Shown here in pieces: positions 1 through 7,409 of a stretch of DNA of 64,000 nucleotides. The notes beneath the pieces were generated by a model. The model had not been told where the DNA came from, did no database searches, and saw nothing but the letters and a program-made list of their open reading frames with translations. The translations under genes and the position numbers were made by a program. Within the stretch, counting starts at the first letter, position 1, and the number at the start of each line of letters is the position of its first letter. The stretch lies in the NCBI RefSeq assembly GCF_000010525.1, contig NC_009937.1, forward strand, positions 935,501-999,500, read 5' to 3'. The DNA comes from Azorhizobium caulinodans ORS 571 (GTDB lineage Bacteria > Pseudomonadota > Alphaproteobacteria > Rhizobiales > Xanthobacteraceae).

Positions 1-383
1 GCGTTGGTCACGCCTTCCGCACGCCGCGCCGCCACGAACCGATTGATGGCGTCCTTGTCTATGTCGGCAATGGGCAGCGTGCTGAAGTGTCGGCCGGCGA
101 TCGAGAGCGAATCCGCGTAGCGTTTCACCGTTCGAGGTGATCCGACCTGGCGGGGGATGAATGAGGCCCAGGCCGTAACGGCATCGTCCCAGAGCACCCG
201 TGTCTCGCCGAAGCGGGTCGCGCCGACGGCCTTTTCCCGCATTTCGGCTACGCGCCGCGCCGCAACCTTCGCAGAGCCTGTTCGGAGGCTTTCACGGATT
301 TCGCGACCTGCAACGGTAAATCGTGCCCATAGCGTGTCGCCACGCCAGTAGGTGTGCTTCGGTGCCTTGGGTTTTGGGGGCAT
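1..383 (-). CDS. int: Phage tyrosine integrase, N-terminal part (runs off the left edge)
   Basis: This partial gene encodes the first 127 residues of a site-specific tyrosine recombinase that would integrate and excise the prophage. The visible part covers an arm-type DNA-binding region (residues about 10-55, pattern GDTLWARFTVAGREIRESL) and most of the core-binding SAM-like domain (about 60-127, with TVKRYADSL). The catalytic Arg/His/Tyr domain lies outside the window. The ATG at 383 has AAGGAG 8 bases upstream and lies inside the 3' end of the excisionase gene, in another frame, so the two are probably translationally coupled. Family assignment is by pattern. Confidence 0.85.
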   Translation of the reverse strand, partial: MPPKPKAPKHTYWRGDTLWARFTVAGREIRESLRTGSAKVAARRVAEMREKAVGATRFGETRVLWDDAVTAWASFIPRQVGSPRTVKRYADSLSIAGRHFSTLPIADIDKDAINRFVAARRAEGVTN

Positions 384-568
384 GTTGTGCGCTCCTTGAT
401 CCAGCTGCGAAGCGCGGCTTCGTCGAAGGTCCACAGGCCGCCGATCTTGGCGGCCCCTGGTAACTCGCCGCGCGCTGCCAAGGCTTGCACGGTCCTCGTC
501 TCGACGCCAAGGATCGCCGCGGCATGTGGAGCACGGATCCGTTCGGGAGCGAATACAGGTCGCTTCAC
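248..568 (-). CDS. xis: Excisionase-like helix-turn-helix protein
   Basis: A 106-residue protein whose residues about 12-56 fit a MerR/AlpA-type winged helix of excisionases (RAPHAAAILGVETRTVQALA, then a wing and WTFDEAALRSWI). Such proteins bend att-site DNA and direct the integrase toward excision. Translation starts at GTG 568, overlapping the stop of the upstream 57-residue gene (GTGA). Its last 136 bases overlap the integrase start, a compact xis-int arrangement. The C-terminal 50 residues, within that overlap, look unstructured. It belongs to the operon controlled by the operator at 1344-1361. Confidence 0.7.
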   Translation of the reverse strand: MKRPVFAPERIRAPHAAAILGVETRTVQALAARGELPGAAKIGGLWTFDEAALRSWIKERTTCPQNPRHRSTPTGVATRYGHDLPLQVAKSVKASEQALRRLRRGA

Positions 569-738
569 AAGGGGCCCTCCGGCCTGTCGGCCAGCATCTT
601 CTTAAGCTTGGCCACTTTCAGGCGGAGGGCTTCGATCTCTGCGATCGCCTCGACCAGGGTGTCGTGCTCGCGTCCTTCGCCGAAGCAGCGAAGGAAGTCG
701 GCCGTGAATACCCGTAGCCTTTCGACGACATCGTCCAT
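565..738 (-). CDS. Small coiled-coil protein, 57 residues
   Basis: A short gene encoding a Glu/Leu/Lys-rich peptide starting MDDVVERLRVF. Residues 25-50 (EAIAEIEALRLKVAKLKKML) have heptad spacing expected of a coiled coil. It begins at ATG 738 behind a weak AAAGG element, and its stop overlaps the GTG of the excisionase gene, so it sits inside the int/xis operon. I do not recognise the family. Its position suggests an accessory or regulatory peptide of the lysogeny operon. Confidence 0.6.
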   Translation of the reverse strand: MDDVVERLRVFTADFLRCFGEGREHDTLVEAIAEIEALRLKVAKLKKMLADRPEGPL

Positions 739-766
739 CTCACGGCCTTTCTCGTCGGGAACGCGG

Positions 767-1309
767 CTACTCGGCAGCGACGAGGGTCATCGCCGGCGTC
801 ATCTGCGACCGGATGAATGAGCTCAGGCTCTGAGCAAAGGCCGACATCTCCTGCTGGTCCATTGCCATATGCTTGAAGCCCATGTCTTCCTCGAGCAGGT
901 TCAGCAATGCCAGAGCGCCCGAGGCCGAAGTGGGCGAGGTGTTGATGGCGTCCCAGAGCGCGTCTTGGAATTTTTCGCACGCGCGGTGCACTGTGCGGAC
1001 GGAGGATATCCATTCCGGAGCGTCGGTTTTTACGATCTTCCGCTCCCAATAGGTGATCTCAGATTTGCAGAGCTCATCGGGAAGTTCTCGCTCCAGGTGT
1101 CCCTGGACCTTGAGGGCGTCATTAAACGCCGCGTAACGCTTGCGGACCAGTTCGATCGCCCGGATGGCAGGGTCCTGAGGCAGTCGCCCACGGCCGGTTG
1201 CGGACTGAGAACTGCGCGAGCGAGCCGTCTGCTTGAAGGGATCCGCCTCCGTGTTCAGGTGCTCGGCGTCGCTCTGGCTGTCGGAAAGGGTGGTGGTCGC
1301 GATGTCCAT
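767..1309 (-). CDS. Hypothetical phage protein, first gene of the int/xis operon
   Basis: A 180-residue soluble protein that I cannot assign to a family. The first 50 residues are polar and probably disordered; residues 50-180 are predicted mostly helical (VRKRYAAFNDALKVQGHLERELP, then WISSVRTVHRACEKFQDALW), with no signal peptide or membrane segment. The ATG at 1309 has ACGGAGGA 4 bases upstream. A promoter (TTGCGC, 17 bases, TATGGT on the minus strand) lies just ahead with the repressor operator in its spacer. It would therefore be silent in the lysogen together with xis and int. Confidence 0.7.
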   Translation of the reverse strand: MDIATTTLSDSQSDAEHLNTEADPFKQTARSRSSQSATGRGRLPQDPAIRAIELVRKRYAAFNDALKVQGHLERELPDELCKSEITYWERKIVKTDAPEWISSVRTVHRACEKFQDALWDAINTSPTSASGALALLNLLEEDMGFKHMAMDQQEMSAFAQSLSSFIRSQMTPAMTLVAAE

Positions 1310-1338
1310 GACGTCCTCCGTCGGGTTGGGACGGAGAT

Positions 1339-1367
1339 ACCATATTCGTATTCGAATATATGCGCAA
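1339..1367 (-). promoter_or_regulatory. Promoter and operator of the int/xis operon
   Basis: On the minus strand a -35 TTGCGC (1362-1367) and a -10 TATGGT (1339-1344) are 17 bases apart. The spacer holds ATTCGTATTCGAATATAT (1344-1361, plus-strand reading), identical over 18 bases to 2182-2199 next to the repressor gene. The core TATTCGAATA (1349-1358) is a perfect palindrome. Repressor bound here should block transcription of the 1309-to-1 operon. Confidence 0.75.
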
Positions 1368-1381
1368 CGAGATTCCTGGCG

Positions 1382-2113
1382 CTAATCGACCGATGCATAG
1401 GTAAGGCGGTCGCCATCAATCTCATAGCGCAGAGTGGCAATTACCAAGCCTAAGATTTCAAAATCCGGGCCATTTATGCAGCCTATGTTAATATTAATAG
1501 GGCGCATTGCAGATCCAGTCTCATTGCCCAAATGCATAAGTCCAGCCGTTTTCTCGTCGTACTCAAAGTATCTCTTCAGTGTTACTTCATAAAGATGGCC
1601 AATTTTATTAGATACAACAACCACATCACCGTTCTGAAGCGGGATTTTCTGGGGTCGAAAACCTTGCGGTACGTCATCTGGATCCGCTTCACGCGCTGCG
1701 ATCACGTAACTCCCAGGCGGCCAGTTCGTCCAAATTTCCTCGCCACGAACGATCCAGCCCGATAATTCGAGTGGCCCCCAGATAGGAGGTGTTGGCAGCA
1801 TAAGGTCGAAATGCTGCTCTTCGTCCCACTCCGGTGCCTCCACGCCATATCCGCTTTGGATGCTGCCGACGACCCGGACTGCGCGAAGGCCTCCCTGTCG
1901 CTTCTGGTTGTGGTCAGTTCCAGAGAACAGGCTAAATGACGGCAGGCCGGCCAACTCTGCGATCTTGAGCAGAGCTGTGGTGCGCGGTTGTTCCTTGGCG
2001 GCTTCCCACTTCGAGACGCTTCCTTGGCTGACGCCAAGGGCCGCGGCGAATTCCGCTTGGTTCATGCCGAGATTTTTGCGGATCTCGCGGATCCGGCGTG
2101 CGTAGTTGGGCAT
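1382..2113 (-). CDS. CI-like prophage repressor: HTH plus S24-like domain without the catalytic serine
   Basis: This 243-residue protein should maintain lysogeny by binding the two 18-bp operators at 1344-1361 and 2182-2199. Residues 5-60 form an XRE-type helix-turn-helix (MNQAEFAAALGVSQGSVSKWE); residues about 80-235 fit the LexA/CI S24 fold. The normal self-cleavage residues look degenerate. Where the family has GDSM with the catalytic Ser, this protein has GEEI (124-127); the cleavage dipeptide region reads QSG (86-88); the Lys (K180, VTLKR) is kept. SOS-driven autoproteolysis is therefore unlikely, which fits the antirepressor module at 36-37 kb. ATG 2113 is preferred; ATG 2125 and an extension to 2287 are possible but the latter crosses the operator. 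Confidence 0.85.
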   Translation of the reverse strand: MPNYARRIREIRKNLGMNQAEFAAALGVSQGSVSKWEAAKEQPRTTALLKIAELAGLPSFSLFSGTDHNQKRQGGLRAVRVVGSIQSGYGVEAPEWDEEQHFDLMLPTPPIWGPLELSGWIVRGEEIWTNWPPGSYVIAAREADPDDVPQGFRPQKIPLQNGDVVVVSNKIGHLYEVTLKRYFEYDEKTAGLMHLGNETGSAMRPININIGCINGPDFEILGLVIATLRYEIDGDRLTYASVD

Positions 2114-2120
2114 GCCACGT

Positions 2121-2149
2121 CGCATATTCGCATTTCTGAAAACCCGCAA
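2121..2149 (-). promoter_or_regulatory. Predicted repressor-maintenance promoter
   Basis: On the minus strand a TTGCGG (2144-2149) and TATGCG (2121-2126) are 17 bases apart. The -10 ends 7 bases before ATG 2113, so the transcript would start at or next to the start codon (leaderless), as for cI from the lambda PRM promoter. A degenerate operator-like half site (ATATTCG, 2124-2130) overlaps the -10. Prediction by eye only. Confidence 0.4.
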
Positions 2150-2170
2150 CGGCGCGGCTCCAGAGGACGC

Positions 2171-2200
2171 TTGACGATATAATTCGTATTCGAATATATT
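2171..2200 (+). promoter_or_regulatory. Promoter of the early (Cro) operon with repressor operator
   Basis: TTGACG (2171-2176) and TATATT (2195-2200) are separated by 18 bases. The 18-bp operator ATTCGTATTCGAATATAT (2182-2199) occupies the spacer and -10. The next ATG is at 2207, only 7 bases after the -10, so the Cro-like mRNA is predicted to be leaderless. Repressor bound here would shut off the rightward early operon. Confidence 0.7.
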
Positions 2201-2206
2201 CCTTTC

Positions 2207-2461
2207 ATGCGAGCGATCCGCCATATCAGACAGTCCGTCTTCAGGATGACCCAATCCACCTTCGCGATTGTCGTCGGCGTGTCTCAAGGGACGGTCTCAC
2301 GCTGGGAAACGGGCGACTTGGAGCCTTCTTACGATCACCTCGCCTCGATCCGGAAAGGGGCTCACGATCGCCGCTTGTGCTGGGACGACGCTTGGTTCTT
2401 CCGAGAGGAGGCCGCTGAATGGCCGAGCCAAGCGGCCGAGAAGAGCGGCGGGCAGCTATGA
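2207..2461 (+). CDS. Cro-like HTH regulator
   Basis: An 84-residue protein with a Cro/CI-type helix-turn-helix at residues 14-50 (MTQSTFAIVVGVSQGTVSRWETGD) and a polar tail. It is transcribed divergently from the repressor and is the first gene of the early operon, the usual place for Cro, which represses the repressor promoter during lytic growth. ATG 2207 lies about 7 bases after the predicted -10 with no Shine-Dalgarno sequence; ATG 2246 is an alternative but would remove the first helix. Its stop overlaps the next start (ATGA at 2458-2461). Confidence 0.75.
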   Translation: MRAIRHIRQSVFRMTQSTFAIVVGVSQGTVSRWETGDLEPSYDHLASIRKGAHDRRLCWDDAWFFREEAAEWPSQAAEKSGGQL

Positions 2462-2928
2462 CTGCTTCAGCCGGCGGGCTTTCGCGCGGCCACGCGCAGG
2501 TGCAGGCGCGCCAGCAGGCCAGTTCATCGCACCTGGAAGCGGCATCACCTGCGTCGGAGCGGTCTGCGCCCGCTGTGATCAGGCCGGAGGACGATGACCA
2601 GTCCCGCCCTTCCGAAAGCTCTGCGCTTCCGATGGCGCGCCATTACCGGTGGCTTTCCCTCGGTATGGGCGAGCAAGCCTTGCCGTGCTCGTTCGATGAT
2701 CTGCTGCGCCACCGTGCCGATCGGCAGCCAATGGACCTTGCTGCCCGACTGCTCTTCCGGGACTTCGCGTCCCTTCACCGTCTCACCACGCTCAGCGGCG
2801 GCTTCTCCGCCAAGATCCAGTTCGCCCTGAGCGTCCTTGTCCATGAAGCGTGCCCCTTCCTGTCCCTCTCCGATGGTTCCAACCAGACCACGGAGTTGAT
2901 GGCATGGGCATCCGAGATCGGGGGATAG
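2458..2928 (+). CDS. Hypothetical early phage protein
   Basis: I do not recognise this 156-residue reading frame. Residues 1-60 are low-complexity and rich in Ala, Gln and Ser; residues 70-156 are more ordered and mildly hydrophobic (ARLLFRDFASLHRL and IQFALSVLVHEACPFL). ATG 2458 overlaps the Cro stop (ATGA), and the next gene begins 2 bases after the TAG, which supports it as part of the early operon. A 99-codon frame on the opposite strand (2545-2844) also looks protein-like, so the call is moderate. Confidence 0.5.
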   Translation: MTASAGGLSRGHAQVQARQQASSSHLEAASPASERSAPAVIRPEDDDQSRPSESSALPMARHYRWLSLGMGEQALPCSFDDLLRHRADRQPMDLAARLLFRDFASLHRLTTLSGGFSAKIQFALSVLVHEACPFLSLSDGSNQTTELMAWASEIGG

Positions 2929-2930
2929 TC

Positions 2931-3311
2931 ATGACAGCGGCGGCGTATGTTGAGCGCGCGGCCAGCAGGGGTGTCCGGCTCCGGGACATCATCGCCCGGC
3001 GTATGGGGCTCTCCGCCAAGGAGGCCGTTCCGCTGGCTGCACGGAAGATCAGGGCCGGCACCGGCACATACGAGAACATCTGCCGCGGACGGCTCAAGGA
3101 CATCGGAGCGCACCTCCATGACGCACTACGGCAAGCGCTCATTCGGGAACTCTTCCTGGAGATCGAGGCCCACACGAACGAACTCTCCGCGCTGCTGGCG
3201 GATGGTGCTGATCCTTGTGGCGGCGAAGTTCAGCAGGTGGCGGCGCGCCTGGCGCAGCTCCGCCGGGCGATCGGAGAAGCGCCGGAAATTCGAGACGGAG
3301 GCGGGCGATGA
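2931..3311 (+). CDS. Hypothetical early phage protein
   Basis: A 126-residue, Ala/Arg/Leu-rich, helical protein (MTAAAYVERAASRGVRLRDI; later LRQALIRELFLEIEAHTNEL) without membrane segments. I do not recognise the family. ATG 2931 has GGGGGA about 9 bases upstream and follows the previous stop by 2 bases; its stop overlaps the next start (ATGA 3308-3311). Its place between Cro and the replication genes suggests an early regulatory or replication accessory role, which is only inference. Confidence 0.65.
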   Translation: MTAAAYVERAASRGVRLRDIIARRMGLSAKEAVPLAARKIRAGTGTYENICRGRLKDIGAHLHDALRQALIRELFLEIEAHTNELSALLADGADPCGGEVQQVAARLAQLRRAIGEAPEIRDGGGR

Positions 3312-3598
3312 ACAGCTTTGACGAGGGCGGCACGCGTAATGACGAAGGCGGTACGTGGGAGCCTATTGGCGACGTCGCCCGGCGGGTTCTGGATAAGTCG
3401 CGTGCGCTGACCGCCAAGAGAGACGCGATAGTCGCGGCCTCGCTCAACCGCCCGCGCGCCAATTCTCCGTCGCTGACGAAGGCGGACCCGCGCTCTTCTG
3501 GAAAGGCGCACGAGCCCAAGCGCGCGGTGGATCCCGACGAAAATGGCGGCCGGAAAAATTTCCGCGAAATTCGGCACAAGGACGGGAGCCGGCCATGA
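3308..3598 (+). CDS. Hypothetical early phage protein
   Basis: A 96-residue hydrophilic protein (MNSFDEGGTRNDEGGTWEPIGDV...). Residues 18-50 could form a helix; the Lys/Arg/Pro-rich C-terminal half is probably disordered. It overlaps the genes on both sides by four bases (ATGA), so it is translated as part of a tightly coupled early operon. ATG 3308 is preferred over starts farther upstream because of that overlap. No function can be assigned. Confidence 0.6.
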   Translation: MNSFDEGGTRNDEGGTWEPIGDVARRVLDKSRALTAKRDAIVAASLNRPRANSPSLTKADPRSSGKAHEPKRAVDPDENGGRKNFREIRHKDGSRP

Positions 3599-3807
3599 GC
3601 GGCGACATCGTGGATCTGAACGCCATCCGGGCGGATGAGCTGGACAGGCGCTGGAACGACTATGACCGCCACCGGCGCCGGGCGGAGAAGACGGGGCGCA
3701 AGGAGGACGGCATTGCCGCAGGCAAGGCCTGGCGGAGCTGGCTGGACCTCTTCATGTCTGCGGCGCAGCGGGACGACCTGACGAAGCCCGTGGTCCTCCG
3801 CCAATGA
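3595..3807 (+). CDS. Small hypothetical early phage protein
   Basis: A 70-residue highly charged protein (MSGDIVDLNAIRADELDRRWNDYDRHRRR...) probably composed of two amphipathic helices. It overlaps the preceding gene and the DnaB gene by ATGA junctions (3595-3598 and 3804-3807). Position directly before the helicase suggests a helper of replication, but no motif shows this. Confidence 0.65.
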   Translation: MSGDIVDLNAIRADELDRRWNDYDRHRRRAEKTGRKEDGIAAGKAWRSWLDLFMSAAQRDDLTKPVVLRQ

Positions 3808-5225
3808 GCGACACGCCGTCATCGCCATCGGCAGACCTGCTCCTCGAACAGGAACTGCTGGGCTGTCTCATCTGCGCGCCCGAGGCTCTCGCAGCCGTGG
3901 CAAGCTCCCTCGAGCCCGAGCATTTCGCCCAGCCCCTCCATGGGCGCCTGTTCGAAGCCTTGAAGGCGCGGCATGCGAGCGGGGCTCCCAGCAGCCCTGT
4001 GACATTGGCTGCGGCCTTGAAGATGGACTGGAGTGCACCGGTCGCGGACGACATGACGGTCGGCCAGTACGTCGCGCGCCTGGTGGCGGACGCCGGGCCT
4101 CCGATCATGGCCAAGAGCTATTCCGCCGACCTGCGGGACATGTGGGCAGCCCGCGCCATCGGCGATGCGGTCAGCAGGACGGCGTCGTCGAACGGCATGC
4201 CCAACGAGAAGCTGGAGGCGCTGCTCGACGAGATCGACACCGTGCGCGCCAGCATGGCGGATGCTCAGGTCACTCGCGAGACGGCGGGAGAGAGCGCCCA
4301 GCGCCTCCTCGAGCAGATCAACGGCATTCGGTGCGGAGAGGCGCAGCCCTCCGGCGCCACCACGGGTTTCACGGATCTCGACCGCATCATGCTGGGATAT
4401 CGCCCTGGCGAACTGATCGTGCTCGGAGCCCGCCCGGGCGTCGGGAAGACCACGTTCGGAACGTCATCGCTCCTGCAAAGCGCGAAGCAGGGGAATGGCG
4501 TGATGCTGTTCTCCCTTGAGCTGTCTCGCGAGGCGGTGGCTGCGCGGCTCCAGGCGGATCTGGTCTTTGACGCCCGGTTTCCTCTCACCCATTCGCAGAT
4601 CCGCGCCGGCAACGGCCTGTCGGACCACGACTTCGAACGGATCATGGGCGCGACCGCGCGTATGAACGCCCTGCCGTTTGAGATCGAATATGCGCCGCGC
4701 CTCGCGGTAGCGGACCTCGGAGCGCGCGTATCGGCGGCCCGGAAGCGTCTCGCGCGCGCAGGTGTGACCCTCCGCGTTGTTGCGGTCGACTATCTCAAGT
4801 TCCTCAAGGCGACCGACCGCTACAAGGGCCAGAGGGCCTATGAGGTTGGTGAGATCACCGCCGGCCTGCTGGCCATCGCCAAGGACGAGGGCGTCTGCAT
4901 CCTCCTGCTGGCCCAGCTCAACCGCGGGATCGAGAGCGAGAAGGACAAGCGGCCCGACCTCCACCACCTGCGGGAGAGCGGAGACATCGAGAGCGACGCC
5001 AACGTCGTGATGTTCCTCTACCGGGAGGCCTACTACCTCGAGAAGTCGGAGGCCTACCGCTCCGGCGACCTCCAGGCCCTCGCCGAGCACGAGCATGTGA
5101 GGAACAAGCTCGAAGTGGTCGTCGCCAAGAACCGCAATGGGCCCACGGGAACCGTGGACCTGTTCTGCGACATCGGCGCGTCCGCAATCCGCAATCTCGA
5201 CTGGCGCTATGGAGGGCACACCTGA
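3804..5225 (+). CDS. DnaB-type replicative helicase
   Basis: A 473-residue RecA-fold helicase that should unwind DNA at the phage fork, like gp12 of P22. The N-terminal collar domain (residues 12-115) starts LLLEQELLGCLI. The C-terminal ATPase carries Walker A GARPGVGKTT (208-217), Walker B VVAVDY (325-330), a QLNR sensor (371-374) and the Arg-finger segment KNRNGPTGT (442-450). The length matches bacterial DnaB. It overlaps its neighbours by ATGA and by one base. The following DUF1376-type gene is a likely partner (primosome or loader), which is inference from context. Confidence 0.95.
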   Translation: MSDTPSSPSADLLLEQELLGCLICAPEALAAVASSLEPEHFAQPLHGRLFEALKARHASGAPSSPVTLAAALKMDWSAPVADDMTVGQYVARLVADAGPPIMAKSYSADLRDMWAARAIGDAVSRTASSNGMPNEKLEALLDEIDTVRASMADAQVTRETAGESAQRLLEQINGIRCGEAQPSGATTGFTDLDRIMLGYRPGELIVLGARPGVGKTTFGTSSLLQSAKQGNGVMLFSLELSREAVAARLQADLVFDARFPLTHSQIRAGNGLSDHDFERIMGATARMNALPFEIEYAPRLAVADLGARVSAARKRLARAGVTLRVVAVDYLKFLKATDRYKGQRAYEVGEITAGLLAIAKDEGVCILLLAQLNRGIESEKDKRPDLHHLRESGDIESDANVVMFLYREAYYLEKSEAYRSGDLQALAEHEHVRNKLEVVVAKNRNGPTGTVDLFCDIGASAIRNLDWRYGGHT

Positions 5226-6253
5226 TGGTCGATTTTTATCGACACGACATCCCGAGCTGGATGGACGGGACCGAGAGCCTGAGCGCCAACGAATATCGCG
5301 CGTACCATGTGATCTGCCAGCTTCTCTACCTCAACGAAGGGCCGATCGCTCTCAATGAGCGCGGGATCGCGGGCCGCTGCAACATGCGGCTTGATCACTT
5401 CCGGGCTGCCGTGAACGGGCTCTGCCAGAAGGGCAAGCTCAAGGTCGCCGATGGCGTCGTGTTCAACGACCGCTGCGAGCGCGAGTTGGAGCTGATCAGG
5501 CTCAATCGGAAGCATGCGGCGAAGGGAGGCAGGGCGTCCTCGCGGCGGGCAAAATCGTCCTCTACGCCGATCCTAGACGCTTCGTCTGAGATTCTAGACG
5601 CTTCGTTTGAGATCCAAGCCGCTTCATCGGAGATCCTAAGCGCTCCATCGACGCTCGTCACTGATGATAAGCTGCTGAAAAATAACGAGGCGCACAGAGC
5701 AGCGCTTCCGCAGAAGGCAAGCCTAAGAGAGGAGAGTATAGGAGAAGAGCTTACGCTCTTGACGCGCACGTGCACGCGAGAGGAACCGGGAGGGCGGCCA
5801 TCGAAGGCCGAACGTGACGCAGCCTTCGATGAGCTGAAGGCCTGCTACCCCAAGCGGGAAGGCACGCAGGACTGGCCCAAGGCCCGAACCGTCTTCGACC
5901 GAGCGATTGCCGCCGGCTCGACTCCCGAGGAGATCATCCGGGGTGCCTCGCTCTACGCCGCCGCTGTTCGGCGCCGTGGCGACGAGGGCACTCGGTTCGT
6001 CAAGCAGGCCCGATCCTGGCTGAACGGCCGGCTCTGGGAGGAGATGAACGAGCAGGCCGCACCCGTCGGCGGTCCGTCGGTGCCGCCCGGCTGGCCACGG
6101 AACCTGCCCGACCCCGAAACCTGCTTCTCGGCCTGGAGCCGAGGGCAATGGCCTGGCTCTTGGGGTGCTCCGCCGGACCTGCCGTCAACCCGCGTACCGG
6201 CCGATGTCGTGGCGCAATGGCAGGCTCGGCGAGCCGAGAGGGTGGCGGCGTGA
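5225..6253 (+). CDS. DUF1376-domain phage replication protein
   Basis: A 342-residue protein with an N-terminal DUF1376-like winged-helix region (residues 1-95: FYRHDIPSWMDGTESLSANEYRAY...), a Ser/Ala-rich linker (105-150) and a C-terminal helical domain (195-275: AFDELKACYPKREGTQDWPKA). Proteins of this build accompany phage helicases and are thought to act in origin recognition or helicase loading. Four tandem 21-base units in the linker encode seven-residue repeats such as ILDASSE. The start follows the helicase stop by a one-base overlap, and the stop overlaps the GTG of the next gene. Confidence 0.85.
   Translation: MVDFYRHDIPSWMDGTESLSANEYRAYHVICQLLYLNEGPIALNERGIAGRCNMRLDHFRAAVNGLCQKGKLKVADGVVFNDRCERELELIRLNRKHAAKGGRASSRRAKSSSTPILDASSEILDASFEIQAASSEILSAPSTLVTDDKLLKNNEAHRAALPQKASLREESIGEELTLLTRTCTREEPGGRPSKAERDAAFDELKACYPKREGTQDWPKARTVFDRAIAAGSTPEEIIRGASLYAAAVRRRGDEGTRFVKQARSWLNGRLWEEMNEQAAPVGGPSVPPGWPRNLPDPETCFSAWSRGQWPGSWGAPPDLPSTRVPADVVAQWQARRAERVAA
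5570..5653 (+). repeat. Four tandem 21-bp units inside the DUF1376 gene
   Basis: Units begin at 5570, 5591, 5612 and 5633. The first two differ at two positions; units three and four have diverged. In frame they encode ILDASSE, ILDASFE, IQAASSE and ILSAPST (residues 116-143), a flexible linker. Gain or loss of units would change linker length without shifting the frame. Confidence 0.85.
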
Positions 6254-6951
6254 ACCGCAACTGGGATGGCGTGGAAAGGGAAGGGTGCCGAGGAATGGCC
6301 GGACGGAAGCGGAAAATCACCCAGCGCCAGCCGAACGGACAGCCGAAGCGCCTGCCGCGCTCGGAAAGGCGGGACGCGATCATGGGTGTCGCCATGGAGC
6401 AGCCGCACCGCCGGTGGCTGCCGGAGGGGGCGCGGAAGGATCAGCGGGCCGAAAGCGCGCTCGGACGGCTCTTTCTCGCAGGCCTCATCACGGAGCCGGA
6501 ATGCTGGGCCGGAGAGCGCCTCCGAAGGGTGTTGCACGAGTTTCACATCGTGCTCGCCACGCCCATGACCGCATCATCGGCCGCCATCATGGTGGCGAGC
6601 CCCGTGCAGCAGGACGCAGAGGGCGACCTGATGGCGGCAGAGCGACCGGAGACGGAGGAAGAGCGCCGTGACCGTGTGCTCGCGTCTTTCGATCGCGCCA
6701 CCAGCGTCCTGAAGCGGGTCGAGAATTCACGGAGCGCGATACGCGATATCGACGCCCTGCTGCTGCGCGATCAGGTGCCGCAGGACATCCAGCCCACTCG
6801 ACGGGGATTGGCCGCACTCGCTTCCATGTGGAGGTTGAACGAGCCTGCCGAAGAGGAGGGCGATCGACCCATTCGTGTGCGCGGAGCCCGCATCGGGGAT
6901 GCCTGCGCATGGTCTCATGAGGAGCGCGAAGTGGCGATCCTCTACAAGTAA
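6250..6951 (+). CDS. Hypothetical phage protein, last gene of the early operon
   Basis: A 233-residue protein of unknown family. The first 45 residues are basic (KRKITQRQPNGQPKRLPRSERR) and could bind nucleic acid; residues 60-115 (QRAESALGRLFLAGLITEPE) and 150-215 are helical and charged. GTG 6250 overlaps the stop of the DUF1376 gene; ATG 6295, preceded by AAGGG, is an equally possible start. Its location, last before a 460-base gap and the terminase genes, is where late regulators often lie, but I see no motif proving that. Confidence 0.65.
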   Translation: MNRNWDGVEREGCRGMAGRKRKITQRQPNGQPKRLPRSERRDAIMGVAMEQPHRRWLPEGARKDQRAESALGRLFLAGLITEPECWAGERLRRVLHEFHIVLATPMTASSAAIMVASPVQQDAEGDLMAAERPETEEERRDRVLASFDRATSVLKRVENSRSAIRDIDALLLRDQVPQDIQPTRRGLAALASMWRLNEPAEEEGDRPIRVRGARIGDACAWSHEEREVAILYK

Positions 6952-7409
6952 TCATGCTCTTGCCATTGATCTGCAAATCAGGCAACCTGTGCACGAAATG
7001 CAGAGTGAAGAATAGCGCCCGGCCGGAAGGCATGGGCGTTTCTTCGTTTCTGGCGGCGGCTAGAGTTTCCTATTTGTCTCAAGCTCAGTCCGCGAAATGC
7101 AGTTTGCGGTAGATGCCCTGCGCCGTTGACGCTTGCGGCGCCCAGTTCGCACTAGGCATCTGGCAACCCGCCGTCACGGGCCGCAAAACAGCTTCGACGG
7201 TGGATGGGCTGAACCGGTGTCGCTCACGGTTCACGCTGACAGCTACCCATTCCGCAAGCCTCCGACAGGGGCCGTCGAAGATCCTCACACGGCACATGAG
7301 CCCTGCGCCTCAGGCTACGACCCCCGCGCAGGCCCCGCCGGAAGCGCCCCGGCGCGGATAGCGGCCAGCCAAGGCAGCCGCCACGGACCAACGGGGCAGG
7401 GGAAGCCAC
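6952..7409. other. Early/late boundary without a convincing gene
   Basis: These 458 bases separate the early operon from the terminase genes. Reading frames on both strands lack recognisable domains and good ribosome binding sites. The place suggests it carries the late promoter and possibly a terminator that is read through during lytic growth, but I could not point to a specific promoter. Confidence 0.4.

Noticed and set aside
2545-2844. 99-codon frame on the minus strand with a protein-like sequence
   Set aside because: It lies opposite a tightly coupled early operon, has no promoter of its own that I can see, and overlaps fully with the plus-strand frame; I kept the plus-strand call at moderate confidence.
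5570-5653. Repeats that might be a short CRISPR-like array
   Set aside because: The units are directly adjacent without spacers, are in frame within a gene and encode a peptide linker.
7085-7297. 70-codon minus-strand frame in the early/late gap
   Set aside because: No domain, weak start context and opposite to the transcription of both flanking operons.
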